In this document: piece by piece, positions 8,195 to 16,917 of the stretch
Position numbering within the stretch: the stretch's first letter is position 1
Layout: each line of letters starts with the position of its first letter
Assembly (NCBI GenBank): GCA_002314755.1
Contig: DCHC01000003.1
Span: 1-64,000, forward strand
Source of the DNA: Faecalibacterium sp. UBA1762
Lineage (GTDB): Bacteria > Bacillota > Clostridia > Oscillospirales > Ruminococcaceae
Length of the DNA stretch: 64,000 nt
Reading direction: 5' to 3'
Position numbers and translations under genes: made by a program
The notes under the pieces: generated by a model
The model's database searches: none
What the model saw: the letters and a program-made list of their open reading frames with translations, nothing else
What the model was told of the DNA's origin: nothing

Positions 8195-9406
8195 ATGCGG
8201 GAAAAAAGCTATGATGTGGTGGTGTGCGGCTGCGGGGTAGCGGGCTTTTGCGCCGCCGTAGCCGCAGCCAGAATCGGCGCCAGAACGGCGGTGACAGAAA
8301 AATACTATATGCCCGGCGGCACGCTGACCGTGGGCGGAAACTGTTCGGTAGATCAGTTCAATAACCCGTATAAGGCCCATAATCGGCAGGTGATCGCCGG
8401 TATCGGCTGGGAGCTGATGCAGCGTCTTGCCCGGCAGGGCTTTGCCCGGATCCCCGACTTTGACGAGCCGGTGCGGTATCCTCAGCAGTACGGTGTGAAG
8501 GTTAACCCCATTGCAGCCGCAGCGGTTATGGATGAGATGCTGCTACAGGCAGGGGTGACTATTTATTACGGACAGCCGACTGTAGATGTCACGGTGCAAA
8601 ATTCCCCCGAAGGGAAAAAACTGCATAATATCATCATTGCAACCAAACAGGGTTTGTGCAGCCTGAACGCAAAGGTCTTTATTGACGCCACAGGAGACGG
8701 GGATGTTTCCGCCTGGGCAGGGGCACAGTTTGAGGCAGGTGCGCAGGACGGTTCCTTTCAGCCCGGCACACTGCGGTTCTACCCTTCTTTTTCACCGGTG
8801 GATCAAGAGGATTACGTGCTGGATTACGGTGATAACCGCAATCACATTACAAATATGGATACAACCGACAGTGATAAGTTGACACAGGCAAATATTGTCG
8901 GCAGAAGGCTGCTAATGCAGCAGCTGCTGAAAAACAGAAAAACCGGGGATGAAGTACCTATGATGGCCTGTGCCCCGGAGGTTGCGCCCCGGGAGGGCAG
9001 AAGAATTAAAGGCCGAAGCGTGATGACGCAGCAGGACTATGTCTCCGGCAAGTTGTATCCGGATTCGGTGTGCTATTCTTTTTGGTATGTGGATATCCAC
9101 AGGGACGGATGCCCGACCTATCATGAATACATCGTTGACGGAACCACTCCCGCCATACGCCTGTCCTGTATGCAGGTGCAGGGTTTTTCTAACCTGCTGA
9201 CAGCCGGCAGATGTATCTCCGCCGACCGGGGCGCAAATTCCGCTCTTCGGGTAAAGGCGTCCTGTATGGCGATCGGGCAGGCGGCAGGTACCGCCGGTGC
9301 ATTAGCTGCGGTAAACTACGGCGGTCTTGTTGCGGAGGTACCGATCAACCAGGTGAAGGAACAGCTTTCTGCTGCCGGCGCCATTGTACCTGTAGCAGAG
9401 CAGTAA
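8195..9406 (+). CDS. FAD-dependent oxidoreductase
   Basis: A flavoprotein of 403 aa (413 if started at 8165). The N terminus is a dinucleotide-binding Rossmann fold with VVVCGCGVAGFCAA followed by an acidic strand end, and the C-terminal part has GRCISADRGANSALRV then AIGQAAGTAGAL, the FAD-contacting end seen in the FAD_oxidored/HI0933-like group. Members oxidise or dehydrate organic substrates and are frequent in sugar-utilisation islands. Start choice is uncertain: 8195 leaves a conventional leader, while 8165 would sit only about a dozen bases after the predicted transcript start; neither has a strong ribosome site. It is followed after 36 bases by the GH42 gene. Confidence 0.85.
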   Translation: MREKSYDVVVCGCGVAGFCAAVAAARIGARTAVTEKYYMPGGTLTVGGNCSVDQFNNPYKAHNRQVIAGIGWELMQRLARQGFARIPDFDEPVRYPQQYGVKVNPIAAAAVMDEMLLQAGVTIYYGQPTVDVTVQNSPEGKKLHNIIIATKQGLCSLNAKVFIDATGDGDVSAWAGAQFEAGAQDGSFQPGTLRFYPSFSPVDQEDYVLDYGDNRNHITNMDTTDSDKLTQANIVGRRLLMQQLLKNRKTGDEVPMMACAPEVAPREGRRIKGRSVMTQQDYVSGKLYPDSVCYSFWYVDIHRDGCPTYHEYIVDGTTPAIRLSCMQVQGFSNLLTAGRCISADRGANSALRVKASCMAIGQAAGTAGALAAVNYGGLVAEVPINQVKEQLSAAGAIVPVAEQ

Positions 9407-9442
9407 CAATAATATAATGTATATAAACGGGAGAAATCTGAA

Positions 9443-11602
9443 ATGAAGCAGATGGCACCTATGAAGCCGGATTTTTTGTTCGGAGCTCAGTATTACCGCG
9501 CCCCCACCCCGGAAAGCGACAATTGGGAGACCGATCTTGCCAATATGAAAGCAATGGGCTATACGGATGTCAAATTTTGGGTACAGTGGCGATGGTGCCA
9601 AAGAGGAGAGCAGGAATACTATTTTGACGATATCGACCGGCTGATGGACCTGGCAGAGCAAAACGGACTGCGGGTAACGCTGAATGTCATTTTTGATGTC
9701 ATGCCCAAGTGGTTAGGCGATCGATACCCGGATTGCCGTATGATTTTGGCAGACGGCTCAGTGGTGGAGCTGTCCGCCCCGGGACACCGGCAGATGGGCG
9801 GTTTTCCCGGACCGTGCTATAACCACCCGGAGGCGCTGGCTGCCCGTATGGACTTTTTGCGTCGGACAGTGCTGCGGTACCGCAATCATCCGGCTATGTA
9901 TATGTGGGATGTCTGGAACGAGCCGGAGCAGTGCGGTTTGCACAGGTACGCCAAGCAGGATAAGCTTAGTTGTTTCTGCGATCATTGCAAGCGGAAATTT
10001 TCCTACTGGCTGATGAAGAAATACGGCACGGTAGAGAAGCTGAACCGTGTCTGGGGCAGATGTTATCGGGATTTCGGGGATATAGAGCTGCCGCGGGAGC
10101 GGTTTACCTTTACCGATTTTGTGGATTTCCGGCAGTTCCATATAGATAAGATGACCGGGGAGGCGAACACCCGTCTGCAGATCGTCAAGCTGTTGGATCC
10201 ATGGCACATAACCTATCTGCATGTCGTGCCGAACACCTCCGGCATTTTTAATGCGCTGACCGGTGTGGATGATTTTGCCCTTGCCAAAAGCTGTGATGTA
10301 TTTGCTTCCACCAACTTTGCCACCCCCATTTGGAGCGTGCTGACTGCCTCTGCCGGAAAAGGGAAGATCTGTTACAACGTGGAATGCCACATTGCCAACG
10401 GCTCCACCCAGATGCATCAAAAACAGATCACTCTTGCCGATATGGTGAAGGATCTGGTACCGCAGTTGGGCATGGGCCTGCGCGGCTTTCTGTTCTGGCA
10501 GTACCGCGCTGAGCTGCTTGGTTTTGAAGCACCGGCATGGGGCTGCACCCAGCCTGACGGCAGTATAGGCAGCGTGGGCAGAGCCGCAAGAGATTTTATC
10601 GGTAAGCTTACGCCTTATCTACCCCAAATTATGGCTGTTCCGGCGCCACAACCCCGGATCGCCATTTGGAAGGACTGTAAAAATGAGGTGTTCAGCTACT
10701 GCGTGTACGATGAGCTGACCGGCTTTGCCGGTGGGATCGAAGCCACGGTAAATGCGTTGTATGATAGCAATTTTGACTGCTGTGTGGTGGATGATGAGGC
10801 AGTTTGCGCCGGGCTGGCGGGAATCAACCTGCTGATCATGCCGCAGTGTTATGCTTTGACCGAAGGGGTGGCAGAGGCACTGCGGTGTTTTGTAGAGGAG
10901 GGCGGCACCCTGCTGTGTGAGGCGCATCTGGCGGGATACGAGCTGGATAACGGTCGGCATGCGACGGTAATGCCCGGGTACGCCCTTGCCCAAAGCTGGG
11001 GCATTCGGGAGGAATATACCACCGCCAGCTACCATTTACCGCCACTGGAGACAAACACTGCCGTCGGCAAGACGGACAGCCCGGCAGAAAAAGAGGACCT
11101 GCCGGACGATATGAAGAAGGCCTTGCAGGCATATGGCACCGCCGGAGGTAAATATTTCCCGGTTCCCAATTCGTTGGGCATCTCTCTGTGGGGCGCGGAG
11201 CGCTTTGCCGCCCTGTCAGCGGAGCATTCAGAACCTATCGCCCATTACGGTGATGCAGTTTGCATTCTGCATAAGCACTGCGGTAGGGGCAGTGTGATCT
11301 ACTGCGGGACCAATCTATCCCTGGGTGCGTCACAGGATATACAGGGATATGCCCGGTTTTTGCAGTGGTCGGCCTGCGTTGCCGGTGTGCAGCCAAACAC
11401 AGAGGACACGCCCTACGGCGTACATATAGATCGTTTGGGCGAAAGCCTGATCTGCATCAATAACCGTAGCGACAGTGCAGTCAGTCTGCAGCTGGAGACA
11501 GAAGTAATGCCGGTTTTTGATACCTTGTACAAAGGAAACGGGCGAAAGATTACTATGCCGCCTTGTAGCGCAGGACTGTTTGTTTGCAAACAGCAGGCTT
11601 AG
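9443..11602 (+). CDS. Beta-galactosidase-like glycoside hydrolase, GH42
   Basis: A 719 aa enzyme, the usual length for GH42. The N-terminal barrel opens with FLFGAQYY and contains DVWNEPEQ with acid/base Glu160, the Cys cluster CFCDHC at 177-182 followed by WLMKKYG and LNRVWG, which are GH42 hallmarks, and YNVECHIANGS near 313, the likely nucleophile region. A Rossmann-like trimerisation domain (about 400-640) and a small C-terminal beta domain follow. No signal peptide, so it hydrolyses imported oligosaccharides in the cytoplasm. GGGAGA lies upstream of the start. Beta-galactosidase activity is inferred; related enzymes also act on arabinosides. Confidence 0.88.
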   Translation: MKQMAPMKPDFLFGAQYYRAPTPESDNWETDLANMKAMGYTDVKFWVQWRWCQRGEQEYYFDDIDRLMDLAEQNGLRVTLNVIFDVMPKWLGDRYPDCRMILADGSVVELSAPGHRQMGGFPGPCYNHPEALAARMDFLRRTVLRYRNHPAMYMWDVWNEPEQCGLHRYAKQDKLSCFCDHCKRKFSYWLMKKYGTVEKLNRVWGRCYRDFGDIELPRERFTFTDFVDFRQFHIDKMTGEANTRLQIVKLLDPWHITYLHVVPNTSGIFNALTGVDDFALAKSCDVFASTNFATPIWSVLTASAGKGKICYNVECHIANGSTQMHQKQITLADMVKDLVPQLGMGLRGFLFWQYRAELLGFEAPAWGCTQPDGSIGSVGRAARDFIGKLTPYLPQIMAVPAPQPRIAIWKDCKNEVFSYCVYDELTGFAGGIEATVNALYDSNFDCCVVDDEAVCAGLAGINLLIMPQCYALTEGVAEALRCFVEEGGTLLCEAHLAGYELDNGRHATVMPGYALAQSWGIREEYTTASYHLPPLETNTAVGKTDSPAEKEDLPDDMKKALQAYGTAGGKYFPVPNSLGISLWGAERFAALSAEHSEPIAHYGDAVCILHKHCGRGSVIYCGTNLSLGASQDIQGYARFLQWSACVAGVQPNTEDTPYGVHIDRLGESLICINNRSDSAVSLQLETEVMPVFDTLYKGNGRKITMPPCSAGLFVCKQQA

Positions 11603-11729
11603 GTTATGTTGACAGGAAAAAGTTATACAAAAAAGACATGATCGGTTTTTGTTGACACTTCGCCCAAAAAAAGCACATTCTTTAATTGTAAAATGTACCA
11701 AAAAAGAGGTTGATTTTTTAGACAATGTG

Positions 11730-11759
11730 TTGACAAGCAGACTGCAATTATGGTATGAT
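11730..11759 (+). promoter_or_regulatory. Promoter of the guanine-riboswitch purine operon
   Basis: TTGACA at 11730-11735, 18-base spacer and an extended -10, TGGTATGAT, ending at 11759. It precedes the aptamer by about 25 bases. The 449-base gap 11603-12051 holds this promoter, the aptamer and its terminator. Confidence 0.85.
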
Positions 11760-11783
11760 ATACTCGTCAAATGAAGTAACCCC

Positions 11784-11850
11784 GCCAATATAGGTTTGGA
11801 TGTCTGGCCCAAATGTTTCTACCGTGCAGCCTTAATGTGCGACTATTGGC
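11784..11850 (+). promoter_or_regulatory. Guanine (purine) riboswitch aptamer
   Basis: A 67-nt three-way junction. P1 is GCCAATA (11784-11790) with TATTGGC (11844-11850); P2 is TTTGG/CCAAA with a loop containing GG; the invariant J2/3 GTTTCTACC is at 11815-11823; the P3 loop contains CC that can pair with the P2-loop GG; and J3/1 reads GACTAT. The C in GACTAT is the residue that specifies guanine/hypoxanthine rather than adenine. It precedes xpt, its classic target. Confidence 0.94.
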
Positions 11851-11941
11851 TCTATAAAGCTTTCTGCGTTTATCTTGAAAGAAAAACGTGGTTGGTTTTG
11901 TATTGCCGTGAACAATAGTTATAGCAAGGGTTTTGAGATAG

Positions 11942-11980
11942 GGACAGATCATCCGCCGGGTGATTTGTCCTTTTTGTTTT
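11942..11980 (+). terminator. Riboswitch-controlled terminator
   Basis: GGACAGATCATCC (11942-11954) pairs with GGGTGATTTGTCC (11958-11970) including two G-U pairs, followed by TTTTTGTTTT. Lying between aptamer and xpt, it should form when guanine is bound and switch the operon off. The roughly 90-nt distance from P1 is longer than in Bacillus examples. Confidence 0.88.
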
Positions 11981-12051
11981 GATTTACAGATTGATTCATA
12001 TATACGGTGTAGACTGCGGTCAACACAGCAAAGAAAAGGAAGCGGAAGAAT

Positions 12052-12624
12052 ATGAAAGCACTGGAAGAAAAAATCATCCGGGAAGGAAAGGTGCTTCCCG
12101 GCAACATTCTGAAAGTCGGTTCTTTTTTGAATCACCAGGTCGAGCCAGCCTTTACCATGGAGATGGGCAGGGAGATTGCCCGACTGTTTGCGGCGAAAAA
12201 GATCGACAAGGTTCTGACTATTGAGACCAGTGGTATCCCGGTGGCGTTTGCCGCTGCAGCCGCTCTGAATGTTCCGATGGTCTTTGCGAAAAAAAATAAG
12301 ACCAGCAATGTATCCGGTAGCGTATATAGTACTGTGGTGCATTCCTACACCCACAATACGGATTATAATATCGTGGTGGAGAACAACTATCTGAACGCAG
12401 GGGAGTCCGTGCTGCTGGTAGATGATTTTCTGGCCAACGGTAAGGCGTTGGTCGGTCTGATAGATATTGTACATCAAGCAGGCGGTGAGGTTGCCGGTGC
12501 CGCAGTTGCCATTGAAAAAGGGTTCCAGGGCGGCGGCGACATATTGCGGGCTCAGGGGCTGCAGGTAGAGGCACTTGCCCTGATTGAAAGCATGACAGAT
12601 CACTCTATTGCTTTTCGCAAGTAA
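12052..12624 (+). CDS. xpt: Xanthine phosphoribosyltransferase
   Basis: A 190 aa cytoplasmic enzyme that converts xanthine plus PRPP to XMP, feeding GMP synthesis. The PRPP-binding loop LLVDDFLANGKA is at residues 121-132, and the N-terminal LEEKIIREGKVLPG and the MVFAKK segment are typical of Xpt. The length equals the family norm. AAGGAAG lies about nine bases before the ATG. It is the first gene after a guanine riboswitch and terminator and is followed after 95 bases by a nucleoside-binding lipoprotein and its ABC transporter, so uptake and salvage appear to be controlled together by guanine. Confidence 0.96.
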   Translation: MKALEEKIIREGKVLPGNILKVGSFLNHQVEPAFTMEMGREIARLFAAKKIDKVLTIETSGIPVAFAAAAALNVPMVFAKKNKTSNVSGSVYSTVVHSYTHNTDYNIVVENNYLNAGESVLLVDDFLANGKALVGLIDIVHQAGGEVAGAAVAIEKGFQGGGDILRAQGLQVEALALIESMTDHSIAFRK

Positions 12625-12719
12625 TCAGTTTTGGTACGAACATCTCCGGCGGTAAAGGACTGTCGGCGATGTAAAAAAATATTTTCCATTGTGAATGTGA
12701 AAAAATTGGAGGAAACAAA

Positions 12720-13985
12720 ATGAAAAAAGTAATCGCATTGCTGTTGGCTTTGATCATGGTACTGTCTATGGTCGGTTGCGCAGCCAAGACCGAGACCGCT
12801 GAGTCCGTTGTTGAGTCTGCTGCTGAGGAAGCTGTTGGAGAAGCAGTTGAGAGTACCGGCGCAGACCTGTCCAATGTCAAAATCGGTTTTATCTTCCTGC
12901 ATGACGAGAACTCCACCTACGACCTGAACTTCCTGAACGGCGCCAAGGAGGCTGTTGCTCAGCTGGGTCTGACCGAGGATCAGTACATCATCCGTACCAA
13001 TGTTCCCGAAGGCCAGGAGTGCTACGACGCTGCCTGTGAGCTGGCTGACGCCGGTTGCAACATCATCTTTGCTGACTCCTTCGGCCATGAGGACTTCATG
13101 ATCCAGGCTGCTAAGGAATACACCGATGTGCAGTTCTGCCACGCTACAGGTACCAAGGCTCACACTGAGGGTCTGGCAAACTTCCACAATGCTTTCGCTT
13201 CCATCTACGAGGGCCGTTACCTGGCAGGTATTGCTGCAGGTTTGAAGCTGAACGAGATGATCGAGGCCGGCGAGATCACTGCAGACCAGGCAAAGATCGG
13301 TTATGTCGGTGCTTATCCCTACGCCGAAGTGAAATCCGGTTACACCAGCTTCTTCCTGGGTGCCCGTTCTGTTTGCTCTTCTGCCACTATGGAAGTTACC
13401 TACACCTACTCTTGGTACGACGAGGCCATGGAGAAAGAGTCCGCTCAGAAGCTGATCGCCAACGGTTGTGTACTGATCAGCCAGCACGCTGACTCCATGG
13501 GCGCTCCCACCGCTTGCGAGACCGCAGGTGTCCCCGACGTTTCTTACAACGGCAGCACCGCTGCGGCCTGCCCCAACACCTTCATTGTTTCCTCCCGTAT
13601 TGATTGGGCTCCCTACTTTGTCTACATCATGAACTGCGTTGCCAACGGCGAGGCTATTGATACTGACTGGACCGGCACCATTGCCACCGGTTCCGTTGTT
13701 CTGACTGAGCTGGGCGGCGCTGCTGCTGCCGGTACTCAGGACGCAATTGACGCTGCTAAGGCTGAGATGGTTGCCGGTACCCTGCATGTCTTTGCTATCG
13801 ACGCCTTTACTGTTGGCGGTGCTGCTCTGGATGAGACCTTCCTGGCTGATGTGGACAGCGATGCCAACTACACCGCTGATACCGCTGTCGTCTCCGACGG
13901 TTATTTCCATGAGTCCGAGATGCGTTCTGCTCCCTACTTTGAGTTGCTGATCGACGGTATCACCGAGATCGATAGCGCAAACTAA
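12720..13985 (+). CDS. BMP-family nucleoside-binding lipoprotein of an ABC transporter
   Basis: A 421 aa substrate-binding protein (basic membrane protein/BmpA family) that captures purine nucleosides outside the cell. Residues 1-20 form a lipoprotein signal ending in SMVGC, with Cys20 as the lipidated residue; a Glu/Ala/Val-rich linker to about residue 48 precedes two Rossmann-like lobes. TTGGAGGA lies seven bases before the ATG. Codon choice is strongly biased (GCT, GGT, CTG, TCC) compared with neighbours, as expected for very high expression. A hairpin after the stop codon separates it from the transporter ATPase and may allow excess binding protein to be made. Confidence 0.93.
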   Translation: MKKVIALLLALIMVLSMVGCAAKTETAESVVESAAEEAVGEAVESTGADLSNVKIGFIFLHDENSTYDLNFLNGAKEAVAQLGLTEDQYIIRTNVPEGQECYDAACELADAGCNIIFADSFGHEDFMIQAAKEYTDVQFCHATGTKAHTEGLANFHNAFASIYEGRYLAGIAAGLKLNEMIEAGEITADQAKIGYVGAYPYAEVKSGYTSFFLGARSVCSSATMEVTYTYSWYDEAMEKESAQKLIANGCVLISQHADSMGAPTACETAGVPDVSYNGSTAAACPNTFIVSSRIDWAPYFVYIMNCVANGEAIDTDWTGTIATGSVVLTELGGAAAAGTQDAIDAAKAEMVAGTLHVFAIDAFTVGGAALDETFLADVDSDANYTADTAVVSDGYFHESEMRSAPYFELLIDGITEIDSAN

Positions 13986-14000
13986 TTAGAAGACCTTATC

Positions 14001-14046
14001 TACAAGCCCCGGCCCGTTTTCGGGCCGAGGCTTGTACCCCTCTTTT
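14001..14046 (+). terminator. Intercistronic attenuator after the binding-protein gene
   Basis: A 16-position stem (14001-14016 with 14021-14036, one mismatch) with a TTTT loop, followed by CCCC and then TCTTTT. The T tract is displaced, so termination is probably partial, and the hairpin may also protect the upstream message. Confidence 0.75.
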
Positions 14047-14257
14047 ACACCGCCTTTTGTCTGTTACCGGACAAAATTACAAGCGGTGTATTGCTGTTTT
14101 TAGTGATTTGTATTACTATTATTAAGGAACCGCGTCAGAAAATCTCCTATTCGGGATGTGAAGGGCAGTGCAATGCTCAACCTGTTTTGCACCGCCCTTT
14201 GCATCCGGAAGGGAAAAGCAGAATAAGCTGAAAAAGGAAAAACAGGAGGAATGCAAT

Positions 14258-15799
14258 TTGGAGACCAAAATAGCCGCAGTAAAAATGCGCAACATCTCAA
14301 AGACCTTTGGCATCATTGTTGCAAATGACAAGGTCTGGTTAGACATCTACCGCGGAGAAATTCTGGCTTTGCTGGGCGAAAACGGCAGCGGAAAAACGAC
14401 CCTGATGAATATGCTGTCCGGTATCTATTTTCCGGATGAGGGTACTATTACGGTTGACGGCAAAGAGGTGGTCATCCGCTCCCCCCGCGACGCGTATACT
14501 CTGGGTATCGGTATGATTCACCAGCATTTTAAGCTGGTGGATGTATTGACCGCAGCAGAAAACATTGTTTTGGGCATCAATGATAAGGGCAAGCTGGATA
14601 TGGCTGCCGTCTGCAAAAAGGTCAAGGATATTTGTGACACCTACGGCTTTGTCGTAGACCCCAATCAGAAGATCTATGATATGAACGTCTCGCAAAAACA
14701 GACGGTGGAAATTGTCAAGGCACTGTATCGCGGCGCGGATATCCTGATTTTGGATGAGCCCACCGCAGTTTTGACCCCGCAGGAGACAGACAAGTTGTTC
14801 GCTGTTTTACGCAATATGCGGGATGCGGGCAAGGCAATCGTCATTATCACCCACAAAATGCATGAGGTGGAGAGTCTTTCTGACCGGGTCGCAGTGCTAC
14901 GTCACGGCCAGTTCATCGGCGATATGCCCACAGCGCAAACTGATGCGCAGGAGATGACCAATATGATGGTGGGTCACCCTGTAGTGCTGAATATCGACCG
15001 TCCCGAACCGGTACATCCCCGTCCTCGTCTGCAGGTCAAAAATCTGACGGTGCGCAATGTGGACGGCATTGTCAAGCTGGATGATGTTTCTTTTACGGTC
15101 AATACCGGTGAAATCCTGGGTATTGCCGGTATCTCCGGTTGTGGTCAAAAGGAACTGCTGGAGGCAATTGCCGGTTTGCAGCCTGCAGAGAGCGGCAGTG
15201 TATGCTATGTGAATGATGACGGTACCGAAGAGGAGCTGCTCTCTAAGGATCCTTTGGAGGTTGCGGAAAAGGGCGTGTCCCTCTCCTTCGTCCCGGAGGA
15301 CCGGTTGGGTATGGGTCTGATCGGCAATATGGATCTGGCAGATAATATGATGCTGCGCTCCTACCGCCGGGGTAAGGGAATCTTTACCGATCGCCGCACC
15401 CCCCGCAAGTTGGCAGAAAACGTAGTGAAGGAGCTGCAGGTCAGCACCCCGGGGGTCAGCACTCCGGTCCGTCGTCTTTCCGGCGGTAATGTGCAAAAGG
15501 TTCTGGTCGGCCGCGAAATCGCCAGCGCCCCTACCGTACTACTGACGGCTTACGCGGTACGCGGTCTGGATATTAACGCCTCCTATATTATTTATGATCT
15601 TCTGAATAAGCAAAAGCAGCAGGGTGTAGCCGTTGTCTATGTGGGCGAGGATCTGGATGTTTTGCTGCAGCTGGCTGATCGCATTTTGGTACTGTGCGGC
15701 GGCAAGGTCAGCGGCGTGGTGGAAGGACGCAATGCAAATAAGCGTGAAGTCGGTATGATGATGACCCGCTTGGGGGAGGAAAAGACCGATGAGGAATAA
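14258..15799 (+). CDS. Nucleoside ABC transporter, duplicated ATP-binding subunit
   Basis: A 513 aa peripheral membrane ATPase with two ABC domains, like NupO/YufO of guanosine transporters. Domain 1 has Walker A GENGSGKTT (residues 40-48) and Walker B LILDEPTAVL with a weak signature; domain 2 has a degenerate Walker A (GISGCGQKE), an intact LSGGN signature and an altered Walker B region (LLTAYAVRGLD). One working ATP site is normal in this family. The start is a TTG at 14258, placed by a perfect AGGAGGA eight bases upstream and homology beginning just after; an ATG at 14168 has no such support. The permease gene at 15789 overlaps its end by 11 bases. Confidence 0.93.
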   Translation: METKIAAVKMRNISKTFGIIVANDKVWLDIYRGEILALLGENGSGKTTLMNMLSGIYFPDEGTITVDGKEVVIRSPRDAYTLGIGMIHQHFKLVDVLTAAENIVLGINDKGKLDMAAVCKKVKDICDTYGFVVDPNQKIYDMNVSQKQTVEIVKALYRGADILILDEPTAVLTPQETDKLFAVLRNMRDAGKAIVIITHKMHEVESLSDRVAVLRHGQFIGDMPTAQTDAQEMTNMMVGHPVVLNIDRPEPVHPRPRLQVKNLTVRNVDGIVKLDDVSFTVNTGEILGIAGISGCGQKELLEAIAGLQPAESGSVCYVNDDGTEEELLSKDPLEVAEKGVSLSFVPEDRLGMGLIGNMDLADNMMLRSYRRGKGIFTDRRTPRKLAENVVKELQVSTPGVSTPVRRLSGGNVQKVLVGREIASAPTVLLTAYAVRGLDINASYIIYDLLNKQKQQGVAVVYVGEDLDVLLQLADRILVLCGGKVSGVVEGRNANKREVGMMMTRLGEEKTDEE

Positions 15800-16913
15800 C
15801 AAACAGAAAATGCAGATACATATCATCAAAAGAAAGGCACTTCCCTGGTATCGGGCATGGACGATCCGCGGCGCCTCTATTGTGCTGGCACTGATCGTAT
15901 GCGCCGTTGTTGCTATGGCGACCACCGGTGAGAATCCCTTAAAGTTGTACGCGACGATTTTTGAGGGCAGCTTCGGTACCGAGCGCAAGGTCTGGGTTAT
16001 GCTGCAGAACGTTGCGATTTTGTTATGCGTCTCTCTGGCAGTTACCCCCGCTTTTAAGATGCGCTTTTGGAATATCGGCGGCGAGGGGCAGGTATTGATC
16101 GGCGGTCTGGCTGCGGCTTCCTGCATGATCCTGCTGGGCGATAAGCTGCCGAACGCGCTGTTGATCGCGGTCATGGTCATTGCCAGTATGGCTGCCGGTG
16201 CGATCTGGGGTATGATTCCCGCCTTCTGCAAAGCAAAGTGGAACACAAATGAAACTCTGTTTACCCTGATGATGAACTATGTTGCCACCCAATTGGTTGC
16301 CTATTTCGTCATTCTGTGGGAGGTCCCTAAGGGCGCGGGGAAAATCGGTGTGATCAACCAGGATACTCAGGCAGGCTGGCTGCCTCAGATTGGAAACTAC
16401 CGCTACCTGTTAAATATTCTTGTTGTGGCACTTCTGACTGTTTTTATGTATGTTTACCTGAACTACACTAAGCATGGCTATGAGCTGAGCGTTGTGGGTG
16501 GCAGTGAGCGCACGGCACGTTACATCGGCATCAAGGTGGAAAAAGTCATTGTACGCACCATGCTGCTTTCCGGTGCTGTCTGCGGTATTGCAGGTCTGTT
16601 GCTGGTGGGCGGTACCGATCATACCATTACCACGACGATTTCCGACGGACGCGGTTTTACTGCGGTTATGGTCTCCTGGCTTGCAAAGTTTAACCCCATC
16701 GTCATGATTCTGACCAGCTTCCTGTTGGTGTTTTTGGGCAGAGGCGCTGCGGAAATTTCCACAAACTTCGGATTGAATCATTCTTTCTCGGATATTTTGA
16801 CCGGCATTATTCTGTTCTTCATCATCGGTAGCGAATTCTTTATCACCTATCAAATTGTAGTCAACAAAACAGCCGCGGAGCCGGACAAAAAATCGGCAGG
16901 TAAGGAGGGCTAA
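15789..16913 (+). CDS. Nucleoside ABC transporter permease 1
   Basis: A 374 aa integral membrane permease of the BPD-transporter-2 (NupP/YufP-like) family with about nine hydrophobic segments. The family landmark FWNIGGEGQVLIGG is near residue 90 and a conserved loop with NYTKHGYELSVVGGSERTA near 225 contacts the ATPase. It starts inside the ATPase gene (11-base overlap) with GGGGGAGGAA upstream, indicating translational coupling. It forms the transmembrane channel with the second permease at 16918. The N-terminal ~15 residues are basic and cytoplasmic. Confidence 0.94.
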   Translation: MRNNKQKMQIHIIKRKALPWYRAWTIRGASIVLALIVCAVVAMATTGENPLKLYATIFEGSFGTERKVWVMLQNVAILLCVSLAVTPAFKMRFWNIGGEGQVLIGGLAAASCMILLGDKLPNALLIAVMVIASMAAGAIWGMIPAFCKAKWNTNETLFTLMMNYVATQLVAYFVILWEVPKGAGKIGVINQDTQAGWLPQIGNYRYLLNILVVALLTVFMYVYLNYTKHGYELSVVGGSERTARYIGIKVEKVIVRTMLLSGAVCGIAGLLLVGGTDHTITTTISDGRGFTAVMVSWLAKFNPIVMILTSFLLVFLGRGAAEISTNFGLNHSFSDILTGIILFFIIGSEFFITYQIVVNKTAAEPDKKSAGKEG

Positions 16914-16917
16914 AGAA

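Noticed and set aside
12600..13910. 436-codon reverse-strand frame opposite the nucleoside-binding lipoprotein
   Set aside because: It is low-complexity Gly/Val/Ser-rich translation opposite a strongly codon-biased gene, with no ribosome site or start context.
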